A stretch of 8,780 nucleotides of DNA, taken from assembly GCA_934504065.1 (NCBI GenBank), contig CAKSVQ010000098.1, positions 1-8,780 on the forward strand. The letters are read 5' to 3'. The stretch is from an uncultured Dysosmobacter sp. (lineage in GTDB: Bacteria > Bacillota > Clostridia > Oscillospirales > Oscillospiraceae). The notes beneath the pieces are model-generated. The model had not been told where the DNA came from. It worked only from the letters and a program-made list of their open reading frames with translations, and searched no databases. The position numbers and the translations under genes were made by a program. Of this stretch, positions 1-7,367 are shown one piece after another. Numbering within the stretch: the first letter of the stretch is position 1; each line of letters starts with the position of its first letter.

Positions 1-2
1 AG

Positions 3-222
3 AACATTCTGCCCGCGCTGGGCAACGAGGTCATCGTGATGATCAAGCAGACCTCCCTTGCGTCGGTGTTCTTCTTCGGCGAACTGATGACCGCCTATAA
101 AAAGGTGCAGTCCAGCACCTTCCTTGCGCTGGAGCCGCTGACCATCTCGGGCCTGATCTACCTGATCCTGACGGTGAGCCTTTCCTGGGTCACCCGCTAC
201 TTTGAAAAGAGGATGAAGCAGA

Positions 223-233
<11 letters not shown>
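3..233 (+). CDS. Polar amino acid ABC transporter permease, C-terminal fragment
   Basis: The 5' end lies outside the window; about 76 C-terminal residues are visible, reading in frame from base 3. They carry the EVIVMIKQTSLASV stretch, which in HisM/GlnP-type permeases follows the loop that docks on the ATPase. A last hydrophobic segment (about ISGLIYLILTVSLSWV) is followed by a basic cytoplasmic tail, YFEKRMK. The protein would be one of the membrane subunits that form the uptake channel for a polar amino acid. Its stop overlaps the start of the ATPase gene by 11 bp, so the two are almost certainly co-transcribed and translationally coupled. The substrate cannot be read from this fragment. 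The solute-binding protein is not in the window and is expected upstream. The family call is firm; the substrate is open. Confidence 0.88.
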
Positions 234-969
<736 letters not shown>

Positions 970-997
970 TTTGAAGCAAGAAAAGGAGTTTTGAACA

Positions 998-1954
998 ATG
1001 CGTATTTCTCTGGAAGAAACGCTGCGGCATACAGGCGGTGTCATGGTGATCGACGGCTCGATGGGCACCGCGCTGGAGGCTCTCGGCTGCGATTTGAATA
1101 ACGCCCTGTGGACGGCAAAGGCGCTGGAACGGCAGCCGGAGCTTGTCAAACAGGTGCACCTTGATTATTTCCGGGCCGGAGCCGACTGCGGCATCACCTG
1201 CAGCTATCAGGCCACCATCCCCGGCCTGAAAAAGGCCGGGTGTTCCGATGCCGAAGCAGAGGCCCTGATCGTCCGCTCTGTGGAGCTTTTCAAAGAGGTC
1301 CGGGAGAGCTGGTGGCAGAGCGAGGGCAAGGCGCAGGGGCGCGCCTATCCTCTCTGCCTTGCTGGCATCGGTCCCTACGGCGCGTATCTTGCAAACGGCG
1401 CGGAGTACCGGGGCCGCTATGGCGTGTCCAAGGACGTTCTGCACCAGTTCCATGCCCGCCGGATGGAGCTTTTGTGGAACGCAGGCGCTGACATTCTGCT
1501 CATCGAGACCCAGCCCTCCTTGCAGGAGGCGCTGCTGGAAGCCGACCTTGCCGAGCAGCTGGGCGCGGATTACTGGGTCAGCTTCACCTGCGGGGACGAT
1601 GCCCACACGTGGGAGGGTAACGACATCCGCGAGTGCGCCAAGGCCCTTTCCAAGGATCACCCCCACCTGAAGATGATTGGCGTGAACTGCGTGGCGCCCC
1701 ATCTGGTGTCCGGGCTGATCGCCAATCTGAAGTCCGCCTGTGACCTGCCCATCGCGGTCTATCCCAACTCCGGCGAGACCTATGACCCCATCACCAAAAC
1801 GTGGTCCGGCGCCAAGGACGGCGTCCGCTTCGGGGACTACGCCTACCAGTGGATGGAGGGCGGCGCGTCCGCCATCGGCGGCTGCTGCCAGACGGTGGCC
1901 ACTCATGTCCAGCAGGTGGTGGAAGCGCGGGGGCGCTTTTTGAAGCGGGCGTAA
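998..1954 (+). CDS. mmuM: Homocysteine S-methyltransferase
   Basis: This 318-residue cytoplasmic enzyme belongs to the zinc-dependent homocysteine methyltransferase fold. It is expected to move a methyl group from S-methylmethionine (or S-adenosylmethionine) to homocysteine, giving methionine. Visible motifs are DGSMGT near the N-terminus (19-24), GADCGITCSYQAT (61-73), GIGPYGAYLANGAEYRG (123-139), IETQPS (169-174), GVNC with Cys231, YPNSGETYD (255-263) and GGCC with Cys296-Cys297. Cys231, Cys296 and Cys297 are the three expected zinc ligands. Length matches E. coli MmuM (about 310). The ATG at 998 has an AAGGAG ribosome site at 983-988 with good spacing. The gene lies 28 bp behind an amino acid ABC transporter and ends 21 bp before a terminator hairpin, so it is the last gene of that operon. 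The methyl donor cannot be proved from sequence; S-methylmethionine is favoured by the linked transporter. Confidence 0.93.
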   Translation: MRISLEETLRHTGGVMVIDGSMGTALEALGCDLNNALWTAKALERQPELVKQVHLDYFRAGADCGITCSYQATIPGLKKAGCSDAEAEALIVRSVELFKEVRESWWQSEGKAQGRAYPLCLAGIGPYGAYLANGAEYRGRYGVSKDVLHQFHARRMELLWNAGADILLIETQPSLQEALLEADLAEQLGADYWVSFTCGDDAHTWEGNDIRECAKALSKDHPHLKMIGVNCVAPHLVSGLIANLKSACDLPIAVYPNSGETYDPITKTWSGAKDGVRFGDYAYQWMEGGASAIGGCCQTVATHVQQVVEARGRFLKRA

Positions 1955-1975
1955 GCAAGCCCCATTCCCAAAAAC

Positions 1976-2019
1976 AAAAGAGCATGGCCAGCGCGTATTC
2001 GCACTGGCCATGCTCTTTT
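1976..2019 (+). terminator. Terminator hairpin after mmuM (copy 1 of a 44-bp repeat)
   Basis: A perfect 16-bp stem, AAAAGAGCATGGCCAG paired with CTGGCCATGCTCTTTT, encloses a 12-nt loop. Inside the loop, GCG and CGC around TATT can extend the stem past one C/A mismatch. The A-run before and T-run after the stem make it usable as an intrinsic terminator in both directions. It begins 21 bp after the mmuM stop. The whole 44-bp unit recurs without a single change, in the same orientation, at 2243-2286. Confidence 0.85.
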
Positions 2020-2020
2020 C

Positions 2021-2060
2021 AGACTGTCGAAAAAGTCTATGTAGACTTTTTCGACAGTCT
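2021..2060. repeat. 40-bp perfect palindrome
   Basis: Two perfect 19-bp arms are separated by only TG (2040-2041). The left arm starts AGACTGTCGAAAAAG and the right arm is its exact reverse complement. It starts one base after the first terminator hairpin. A near-complete single arm recurs, in the orientation of the right arm, at 2226-2240 beside the second hairpin, so the motif is part of the composite element's end structure. Confidence 0.85.
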
Positions 2061-2123
2061 TCCTAATGCCTCGCTTTTTTTCCTGCTGCGCAGTCCAAAA
2101 AGCTGCCGCTGCGCGGCGCAAAC

Positions 2124-2144
2124 GCCCGCAAAAGCGGGCTTTTT
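2124..2144 (+). terminator. Intrinsic terminator-like hairpin inside the repeat element
   Basis: GCCCGC-AAAA-GCGGGC (2124-2139) is followed by TTTTT (2140-2144), a textbook GC-rich stem plus U-tract on the plus strand. It could stop transcripts that read through the first hairpin from mmuM. No gene lies directly upstream of it, so it may simply belong to the repeat element. Confidence 0.65.
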
Positions 2145-2162
2145 GCAGGCATTCGATCCAAC

Positions 2163-2186
2163 ACGAAGGGGCTCCCGCCCCCTCGT
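2163..2186. repeat. Imperfect hairpin in the element core
   Basis: ACGAAGGGGC and GCCCCCTCGT form 10-bp arms with one mismatch around a TCCC loop. There is no T-run after it on either strand, so it is not a convincing terminator. It adds to the dense secondary structure of the 2061-2225 core. Confidence 0.55.
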
Positions 2187-2242
2187 ACTCCCCCTGCTAA
2201 ATAGAATCCGTTTCCGTCAGGCAGAAGTTTTTCGACAAGCTG

Positions 2243-2286
2243 AAAAGAGCATGGCCAGCGCGTATTCGCACTGGCCATGCTCTTTT
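2243..2286 (-). terminator. Terminator hairpin after rpoD (copy 2 of the 44-bp repeat)
   Basis: Identical base for base to 1976-2019: 16-bp perfect stem with flanking A- and T-runs. On the minus strand it lies 30 bp after the rpoD stop codon and ends in TTTT, so it is the natural terminator of the dnaG-rpoD transcript. Its symmetric shape also lets it work on the plus strand. Confidence 0.85.
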
Positions 2287-2308
2287 GCTATACAGTTGCT
2301 ATACAGTT
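2287..2308. repeat. 11-bp tandem duplication
   Basis: GCTATACAGTT occurs twice head to tail at 2287-2297 and 2298-2308, directly abutting the second hairpin and 8 bp from the rpoD stop. It may be slippage or a footprint of rearrangement at the element's edge. Confidence 0.7.
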
Positions 2309-2316
2309 TTTTATTG

Positions 2317-3757
<1,441 letters not shown>

Positions 3758-3765
<8 letters not shown>

Positions 3766-5539
3766 TCTGCTTTCCTCCAGTACCCTTTTTGTCCTTGTAT
3801 TTTTCTGTCGCGGCCAGCAGGGGGTCCATGGCGTCTCCCCCGGCGCGCTTGTCTGCCTCGGTTTGGATCACGTGTATGTAGTCCGCCAGCGCCTGATGGG
3901 CGTTGCGCAGAGATTCCGGCTGCTGTAAAATAGCGGAGATCAAACTGGCCTCCTCCGGCTCCAGCTCGCCGAAAAGCACCGCCAGGGACATGGCGCCGTC
4001 CTTTTCCTGCCACATCCGGGCATACACCCTACCCAGCAGCGGCGAGGAAAACTGCTCCGGCCGCAGGGGCATCTCCTGCGGAAACAGCGACGGGTCGCGG
4101 TACAGCAGGCGAAGCACGCCCTCCTCCGCCCGGGCGGAGCGGATGTTTTCATAGCGCAGCGAGCGCTCTTTGGGCTGCAAGGCAGCCACCGGGTTCAAAT
4201 CCCGGCGGGTCTGGGCCTTTTTCTCCCGCGCCGTGCGGCGCTTAAAGGCCCGCTGCACCTCCAGCTTCATGGCCTCCGGCGTGATCTTCGCCGTTTCGGC
4301 AGCCCGGGTGGTGTAAATTTCCCGTTCCACAGGGTTGGGCAGGGCGGCCAGCAACTCGCCCACCTCCTCGCAGTAGGCGACCCGGGCCTCATCGCTGGCA
4401 AGGTCATATTTCCCCGCCACCTGCGCCATGCGGAACTCCACGCCGTTTTCACTGCCATTAAGCAGCCGCTCAAAGGCATCCGGCCCCTGAAATTTAATGA
4501 AGTCGTCGGCGTCCTGCTTGACATACTCCCCGTCCACCAGCCGCCGTGGAAGCTGCAGCACCTTCACGGAAAACTCCGAGCCGTTCAGGATCTGCAAGGC
4601 CCGCTCCGTGGCGATCTTTCCGGCGTTATCATTGTCGTAGCACAGCACCAGCTCTTTTGTGAAGCGGGAGAGCAGGCGGGTCTGCTCCACCGTCAGCGCC
4701 GTGCCCATGGAGGCCACTGCGTTATCAAACCCGGCCTGATGCAGCGTGACGATGTCCAGATTCCCCTCGCAGAGGATGATATTGGGCCGCTTGGTCTTCT
4801 TGGCCAGATTCAGCCCGTACAGCACCCGGCGCTTGGAATACACCGGAGTTTCCGACGAGTTCATATACTTGGGCTCGGACTTGTCCAGCACCCGGCTGCC
4901 AAAGGCCACCACGTCGCCCCGGGTGTCGATCACCGGGAGCATCAGGCGGTTGCGGAACTTGTCATACAGTCCGCCGTTGCGGTTCTGCACCACAAGGCCC
5001 GCCTCCAGCAGCTCTGACTTGGTGTAGCCCTTTTTCGTCATGGCATTCAGCAGCACGTCCCACGCATCCAGCGACGCGCCCATGCCGAATTTCACGGCGG
5101 TAGACTTGCGGATGCGCCGCCTGTCCAGATATTCCTGCACGGCGCGGCCCTCCGGCTGCTGAAGCAGCTGATAGTAAAAGCGGGCCGCGTCCCGGTTCAG
5201 CTCCAGCAGCCGCTGACGGCGGCGTCCGGCCTCCCGGTCGCCTTCCTCCTCCGGGACCTCCATCCCCGCCCGCCTGGCAAGAAACCGCACCGCATCGGGA
5301 AAAGGAAGGTTTTCAATATCCATGATGAAATTCACCACGCCGCCGCCCTTTTTGCAGCCGAAGCAGTAATAGATCTGCTTATCCGGCGAGACGGAGAACG
5401 ACCCGGTCTTTTCGTTGTGAAAGGGGCACAGGCCAAAGAGGTTACCGCCCTTGCGGGTCAGGTGCACATAGCTGCCCACCACATCCACAATGTCGCTCCG
5501 CGCCACCAGTTCATCCAAAAAGCCCTGTGGAAACGCCAT
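3758..5539 (-). CDS. dnaG: DNA primase DnaG
   Basis: The 593-residue enzyme makes RNA primers at the replication fork and works with the replicative helicase. Visible parts: an N-terminal CHC2-type zinc finger with Cys38, His41, Cys59 and Cys62 (CPFHNEKT, then [10 protein letters not shown]); the primase core (about 110-250, with FRNRLMLPV near 195); the TOPRIM domain with the catalytic Glu258 in CEGNLD and the metal-binding Asp302/Asp304 in YDNDNAG; and a helicase-binding C-terminal region (about 470-570). The family often has EGYMD and YDGD at the last two motifs, so these are mild variants that keep the acidic residues. The open frame extends to 5746, but the ATG at 5539 gives the family's normal N-terminus ([20 protein letters not shown]) and has a strong ribosome site. 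It overlaps rpoD by 8 bp, the classic macromolecular synthesis pairing. Confidence 0.96.
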
Positions 5540-5547
5540 GGCTGCCG

Positions 5548-5556
5548 CCCTCCCTT
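5548..5556 (-). promoter_or_regulatory. Ribosome binding site that sets the dnaG start
   Basis: Reading the minus strand, AAGGGAGGG lies 8 nt before the ATG at 5539. The upstream in-frame ATG at 5746 would add 69 residues with no resemblance to primase, which supports the shorter protein. Confidence 0.8.
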
Positions 5557-5582
5557 CCTGCAAAGCGCCCGTTGATTTCACA

Positions 5583-5610
5583 GTAATAAAATATACCCCG
5601 TCTCGCTCAA
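5583..5610 (-). promoter_or_regulatory. Possible dnaG-rpoD promoter
   Basis: On the minus strand, TTGAGC (5605-5610) and TATTAC (5583-5588) are spaced by 16 nt, with an alternative -10, TATATT, at 5590-5595. Both hexamers match consensus at only four positions. It lies in the most AT-rich part of the divergent spacer, 44 nt before the dnaG start, which is the main reason to suggest it. Confidence 0.35.
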
Positions 5611-5760
5611 ATTTCCTCTTTTTTTCCCAAACTTTTTTCAAAGAAATCGTTTTTTTAGAGAAAACAGCCGCAAAACCAGCAAAACGCACAAAGGCGGCGG
5701 GTCGAAGGCGGCCGCGGATGGTGCAGATGTCAAGGCTCTTTTTCAAAAACTTCCTCCGGC

Positions 5761-5789
5761 TTTACAGCGCAGCGGAAAACCGATACAAT
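5761..5789 (+). promoter_or_regulatory. Sigma-A-type promoter for the phosphopantetheinyl transferase gene
   Basis: TTTACA (5761-5766), a 17-nt spacer and TACAAT (5784-5789) match the housekeeping consensus at five of six positions in each box. Transcription would start near 5796, giving a leader of about 20 nt before the ATG at 5817. This also rules out the much longer open frame starting at 5490 as the gene. Confidence 0.75.
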
Positions 5790-5803
5790 GATAAAAAACG
5801 GAA

Positions 5804-5809
5804 AGGCGG
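5804..5809 (+). promoter_or_regulatory. Ribosome binding site that sets the phosphopantetheinyl transferase start
   Basis: AGGCGG sits 7 nt before the ATG at 5817 but only 1 nt before the in-frame ATG at 5811, so 5817 is the better start. Confidence 0.6.
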
Positions 5810-5816
5810 GATGGGG

Positions 5817-6422
5817 ATGAAACTGCGGGCCATGCGGTTAGAGCGGCCGCTGACGGCGGCGGAGGAAGTGCGGCTATGCCAGCTGCTGCCGCCTGCGCGG
5901 CTGGCCCGCCTTGCCCGCATCAAGGACCCCCTGCGGCGGCGGGAACCGCTGTGCGTCTGGGCGCTGCTGCGGCAGATGCTGCGGGAGGAATGGGGCTGGA
6001 CGGCGTGGCCGGAGATCGTTTCCGGCCCGCAGGGCAAGCCCCTGTTCGCAGGCCGGGACCATGCCTGCTTCAATCTCAGCCACACGGACGGCGCGGTGCT
6101 TGCCGCCATCTCCGCCCATCCGGTGGGGGTGGACATCCAGCGCATCCGCCCGCTGTCCGCCCAGTCCCTGCGGCGGCTGGCCCCCGGCATGGCAGCGGAG
6201 GACTTCTTCCCCTGCTGGGTGCGGCGGGAGGCCCGGGCCAAGCTGGACGGCGCGCACATGAACGGCCTGCTCCGCCGGGAGACACCCCTGCGCCCCGGTG
6301 AGCGCTATGACGCGGTGGAGACCTTCCCCGGCTATGCCGCCGGGGCGGCATCCTGGAGCGGCGAAGCGCCGGGCAGCGTGCGGACCGTCACGCTGGCGGA
6401 GCTGCTGGAGCAATTAAAATAG
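5817..6422 (+). CDS. 4'-phosphopantetheinyl transferase, Sfp-type family
   Basis: The 201-residue product is a short member of the Sfp/HetI/EntD superfamily. These cytoplasmic enzymes move the phosphopantetheine arm of coenzyme A onto a serine of acyl, peptidyl or aryl carrier proteins. Motifs seen: FNLSH (85-89) preceded by GKPLFAG; the metal-binding GVDIQ (104-108, Asp106); and WVRREARAKLDG (134-145), matching the family's W-x-x-K-E-A-x-x-K pattern with Glu138 and Lys142, Arg replacing the first Lys. Gln108 stands where Sfp has a Glu metal ligand, so metal binding may rest on Asp106 and Glu138. No carrier protein, NRPS or PKS gene is nearby, so the partner is unknown; it may be the cell's general carrier-protein activator. 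It is transcribed divergently from dnaG. ATG 5811 is an alternative start adding two residues. Confidence 0.85.
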   Translation: MKLRAMRLERPLTAAEEVRLCQLLPPARLARLARIKDPLRRREPLCVWALLRQMLREEWGWTAWPEIVSGPQGKPLFAGRDHACFNLSHTDGAVLAAISAHPVGVDIQRIRPLSAQSLRRLAPGMAAEDFFPCWVRREARAKLDGAHMNGLLRRETPLRPGERYDAVETFPGYAAGAASWSGEAPGSVRTVTLAELLEQLK

Positions 6423-6435
6423 AAACTCCACCGCT

Positions 6436-6453
6436 TCTTGAAAATCTTGAAAA
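6436..6453. repeat. 9-bp tandem duplication
   Basis: TCTTGAAAA occurs twice head to tail (6436-6444, 6445-6453) in the short space after the phosphopantetheinyl transferase stop. Probably slippage; no function is apparent. Confidence 0.6.
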
Positions 6454-6481
6454 GGCTGCGGCCCCTGCGAGAGGACGAGAA

Positions 6482-6517
6482 GCAAGCGGCATCTTCCGTG
6501 TGGAAGATGCCGCTTGC
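6482..6517. terminator. Shared terminator hairpin between convergent genes
   Basis: GCAAGCGGCATCTTCC pairs perfectly with its complement (6502-6517) around a GTGT loop, a 16-bp stem. It lies 59 bp after the phosphopantetheinyl transferase stop and 12 bp after the queH stop on the other strand. The flanking T-runs are interrupted on both sides, so termination is likely in both directions but less classic than at 1976. Confidence 0.7.
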
Positions 6518-6529
6518 GACCATTTCTCT

Positions 6530-7099
6530 TTATTCCGCCTGCGCGAATTTTGCCTTGTCCCGGTCGATCTTTTTTTGATAGCGGTCCTGCTCGGAAAAGA
6601 CACACCCGCAGTATTTCTGCATATAAAAGCCCAGTTCCCGGGCCCGCTGGTTCCCGGCGCGGAAATTGGGGCGGAAATCCCGATAGAGGAACTGCACGCC
6701 GTACTCTTTGGCATACCGCTCCGCCGCGCGGGCAATGCCGTCATGGTCCTGATACAGGCTTGCCAGCAGCGTGGAGGTAAAGGCGGTGAAGCCGTGCTCG
6801 GCGGCATAGCGGGCCGTGCCCTCAATGCGGTGCTCATAGCAATAGGTGCAGCGGTGGTCAATATCGTCCGCCACATGGTGGACAAATTCCCGCAGACCAT
6901 AATCTTCCTGCACCCGCACCTCCATGCCAATGGTGGGGGCATAGGTCAGCAGACAGTCCCGCCGGGCCTCATATTCCTTCCAGGGGTGGATGTTGGGATT
7001 ATACCAAAACGCCACAGGCTCAATGCCCTCGCTGCGCAAGGGATCGATGCAGCTGAGGGAGCAGGGCGCGCAGCAGGTGTGCATCAGTACCGTTTCCAT
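6530..7099 (-). CDS. queH: Epoxyqueuosine reductase QueH
   Basis: This 189-residue protein (formerly DUF208) carries out the last step of queuosine synthesis in tRNA, reducing epoxyqueuosine to queuosine without cobalamin, in place of the B12-dependent QueG. The diagnostic cysteine clusters are all visible: HTCCAPCS near the N-terminus (Cys9, Cys10, Cys13), RCTYCYEHR (Cys84, Cys87) and KYCGCVFSEQDR (Cys164, Cys166). They are expected to hold the iron-sulfur centre and extra iron of the family. The tract FTSTLLASLYQDHD is also typical. Two in-frame ATGs exist, at 7105 and 7099; 7099 is chosen because GAGG lies 7 nt before it. The gene is a single unit with its own promoter and a terminator shared with the convergent transferase gene. 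No other queuosine genes are in the window, so the cell may make or salvage the precursor elsewhere. Confidence 0.94.
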   Translation of the reverse strand: METVLMHTCCAPCSLSCIDPLRSEGIEPVAFWYNPNIHPWKEYEARRDCLLTYAPTIGMEVRVQEDYGLREFVHHVADDIDHRCTYCYEHRIEGTARYAAEHGFTAFTSTLLASLYQDHDGIARAAERYAKEYGVQFLYRDFRPNFRAGNQRARELGFYMQKYCGCVFSEQDRYQKKIDRDKAKFAQAE

Positions 7100-7106
7100 A
7101 GTCATG

Positions 7107-7110
7107 CCTC
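7107..7110 (-). promoter_or_regulatory. Ribosome binding site that sets the queH start
   Basis: On the minus strand, GAGG lies 7 nt before the ATG at 7099 and only 1 nt before the ATG at 7105, favouring the shorter protein. Confidence 0.5.
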
Positions 7111-7132
7111 GTTTCCGTTCATTTCTCTTATG

Positions 7133-7141
7133 ATTATATCA
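7133..7141 (-). promoter_or_regulatory. Extended -10 promoter for queH
   Basis: The minus strand reads TGATATAAT, a perfect TATAAT with the upstream TG of an extended -10. No good -35 is seen 17 nt upstream, as is common for this promoter class. Transcription would start near 7126, giving a leader of about 27 nt with no room for a riboswitch. Confidence 0.7.
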
Positions 7142-7184
7142 TACTCTTGTCCCAAAAGAAAGCGCTGTCATGGATCGGCAGATG

Positions 7185-7244
7185 TAAAGACAGATATAAA
7201 GATAGCCATAAAGACAGCCGTAAAGATAATCGCAAAGATTCTTA
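7185..7244. repeat. Five 12-bp tandem repeats (TAAAGAY core)
   Basis: TAAAGA or CAAAGA followed by C or T recurs with an exact 12-bp period at 7185, 7197, 7209, 7221 and 7233; a decayed sixth unit (AACAGAT) begins at 7245. The intervening five bases vary (AGATA, AGCCA, AGCCG, AATCG). The array lies between the divergent queH and activase promoters, ending about 35 bp before the latter's -35 box. It may be a minisatellite or an array of protein-binding sites on nearly one face of the helix. Confidence 0.75.
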
Positions 7245-7278
7245 ACAGATTCTTTACACCTTTCGGTGGGTTTTCCGA

Positions 7279-7307
7279 TTGCGAAATTTGGCGAAAAAGT
7301 GTATGAT
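7279..7307 (+). promoter_or_regulatory. Promoter for the acyl-CoA dehydratase activase gene
   Basis: TTGCGA (7279-7284) and TATGAT (7302-7307) are spaced by 17 nt, matching consensus at four and five positions. Transcription would start near 7314, leaving a leader of about 54 nt before the TTG start. Confidence 0.6.
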
Positions 7308-7324
7308 ACCAACTAATGTGGTAT
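7306..7324. promoter_or_regulatory. Candidate operator palindrome over the activase promoter
   Basis: ATACCA (7306-7311) and TGGTAT (7319-7324) are perfect inverted half-sites around ACTAATG. The palindrome overlaps the last bases of the -10 box and the expected transcription start, the usual place for a repressor. The regulator is unknown. Confidence 0.4.
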
Positions 7325-7352
7325 TTTATGCGATAAGCAATCGTTTTCCCGC

Positions 7353-7359
7353 AAGGAGG
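7353..7359 (+). promoter_or_regulatory. Ribosome binding site that supports a TTG start
   Basis: AAGGAGG, a near-perfect Shine-Dalgarno, lies 8 nt before the TTG at 7368. The following residues [10 protein letters not shown] are the expected N-terminus of the family, so TTG is used rather than a later ATG. Confidence 0.8.
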
Positions 7360-7367
7360 CAAAGGCA

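Larger units (their letters stand above)
1976..2286. repeat. MITE-like composite element bracketed by identical hairpins
   Basis: This 311-bp block fills most of the gene-free region between mmuM and rpoD. Its two ends are 44-bp hairpins that are identical as direct repeats (1976-2019 and 2243-2286) and, being palindromic, also act as inverted ends. Just inside them, 2020-2036 and 2226-2242 form an imperfect inverted repeat matching at 14 of 17 positions, sharing the core TGTCGAAAAA / TTTTTCGACA. The inside (2061-2225) has no credible gene but holds several further hairpins: GCCGC-TGC-GCGGC at 2105-2117, a terminator at 2124-2144 and another hairpin at 2163-2186. I see no clear target-site duplication outside the block. 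It resembles a non-autonomous mobile or dispersed intergenic repeat. No transposase is present, so mobility is an inference. Confidence 0.6.

Noticed and set aside
5728..5733. Perfect TTGACA on the minus strand upstream of dnaG
   Set aside because: The bases 17 nt downstream are GC-rich with no -10-like hexamer, so it is not a convincing promoter.
5540..5746. 69-residue N-terminal extension of DnaG
   Set aside because: The zinc-finger domain of primases starts within a few residues of the ATG at 5539, which has an excellent ribosome site; the extension is basic and unrelated.
5490..5816. Upstream extension of the phosphopantetheinyl transferase frame
   Set aside because: It starts inside dnaG on the other strand and precedes a strong promoter and ribosome site; the first residues resemble no transferase.
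7185..7251. CRISPR-like or plasmid-iteron reading of the 12-bp repeats
   Set aside because: The repeats are too short with no spacers of CRISPR size, and no Rep gene or DnaA boxes lie nearby; a control-region array fits better.
6500..7306. 268-residue plus-strand open frame
   Set aside because: Antisense to queH, whose cysteine motifs are complete; it continues through the tandem repeats and promoter region.
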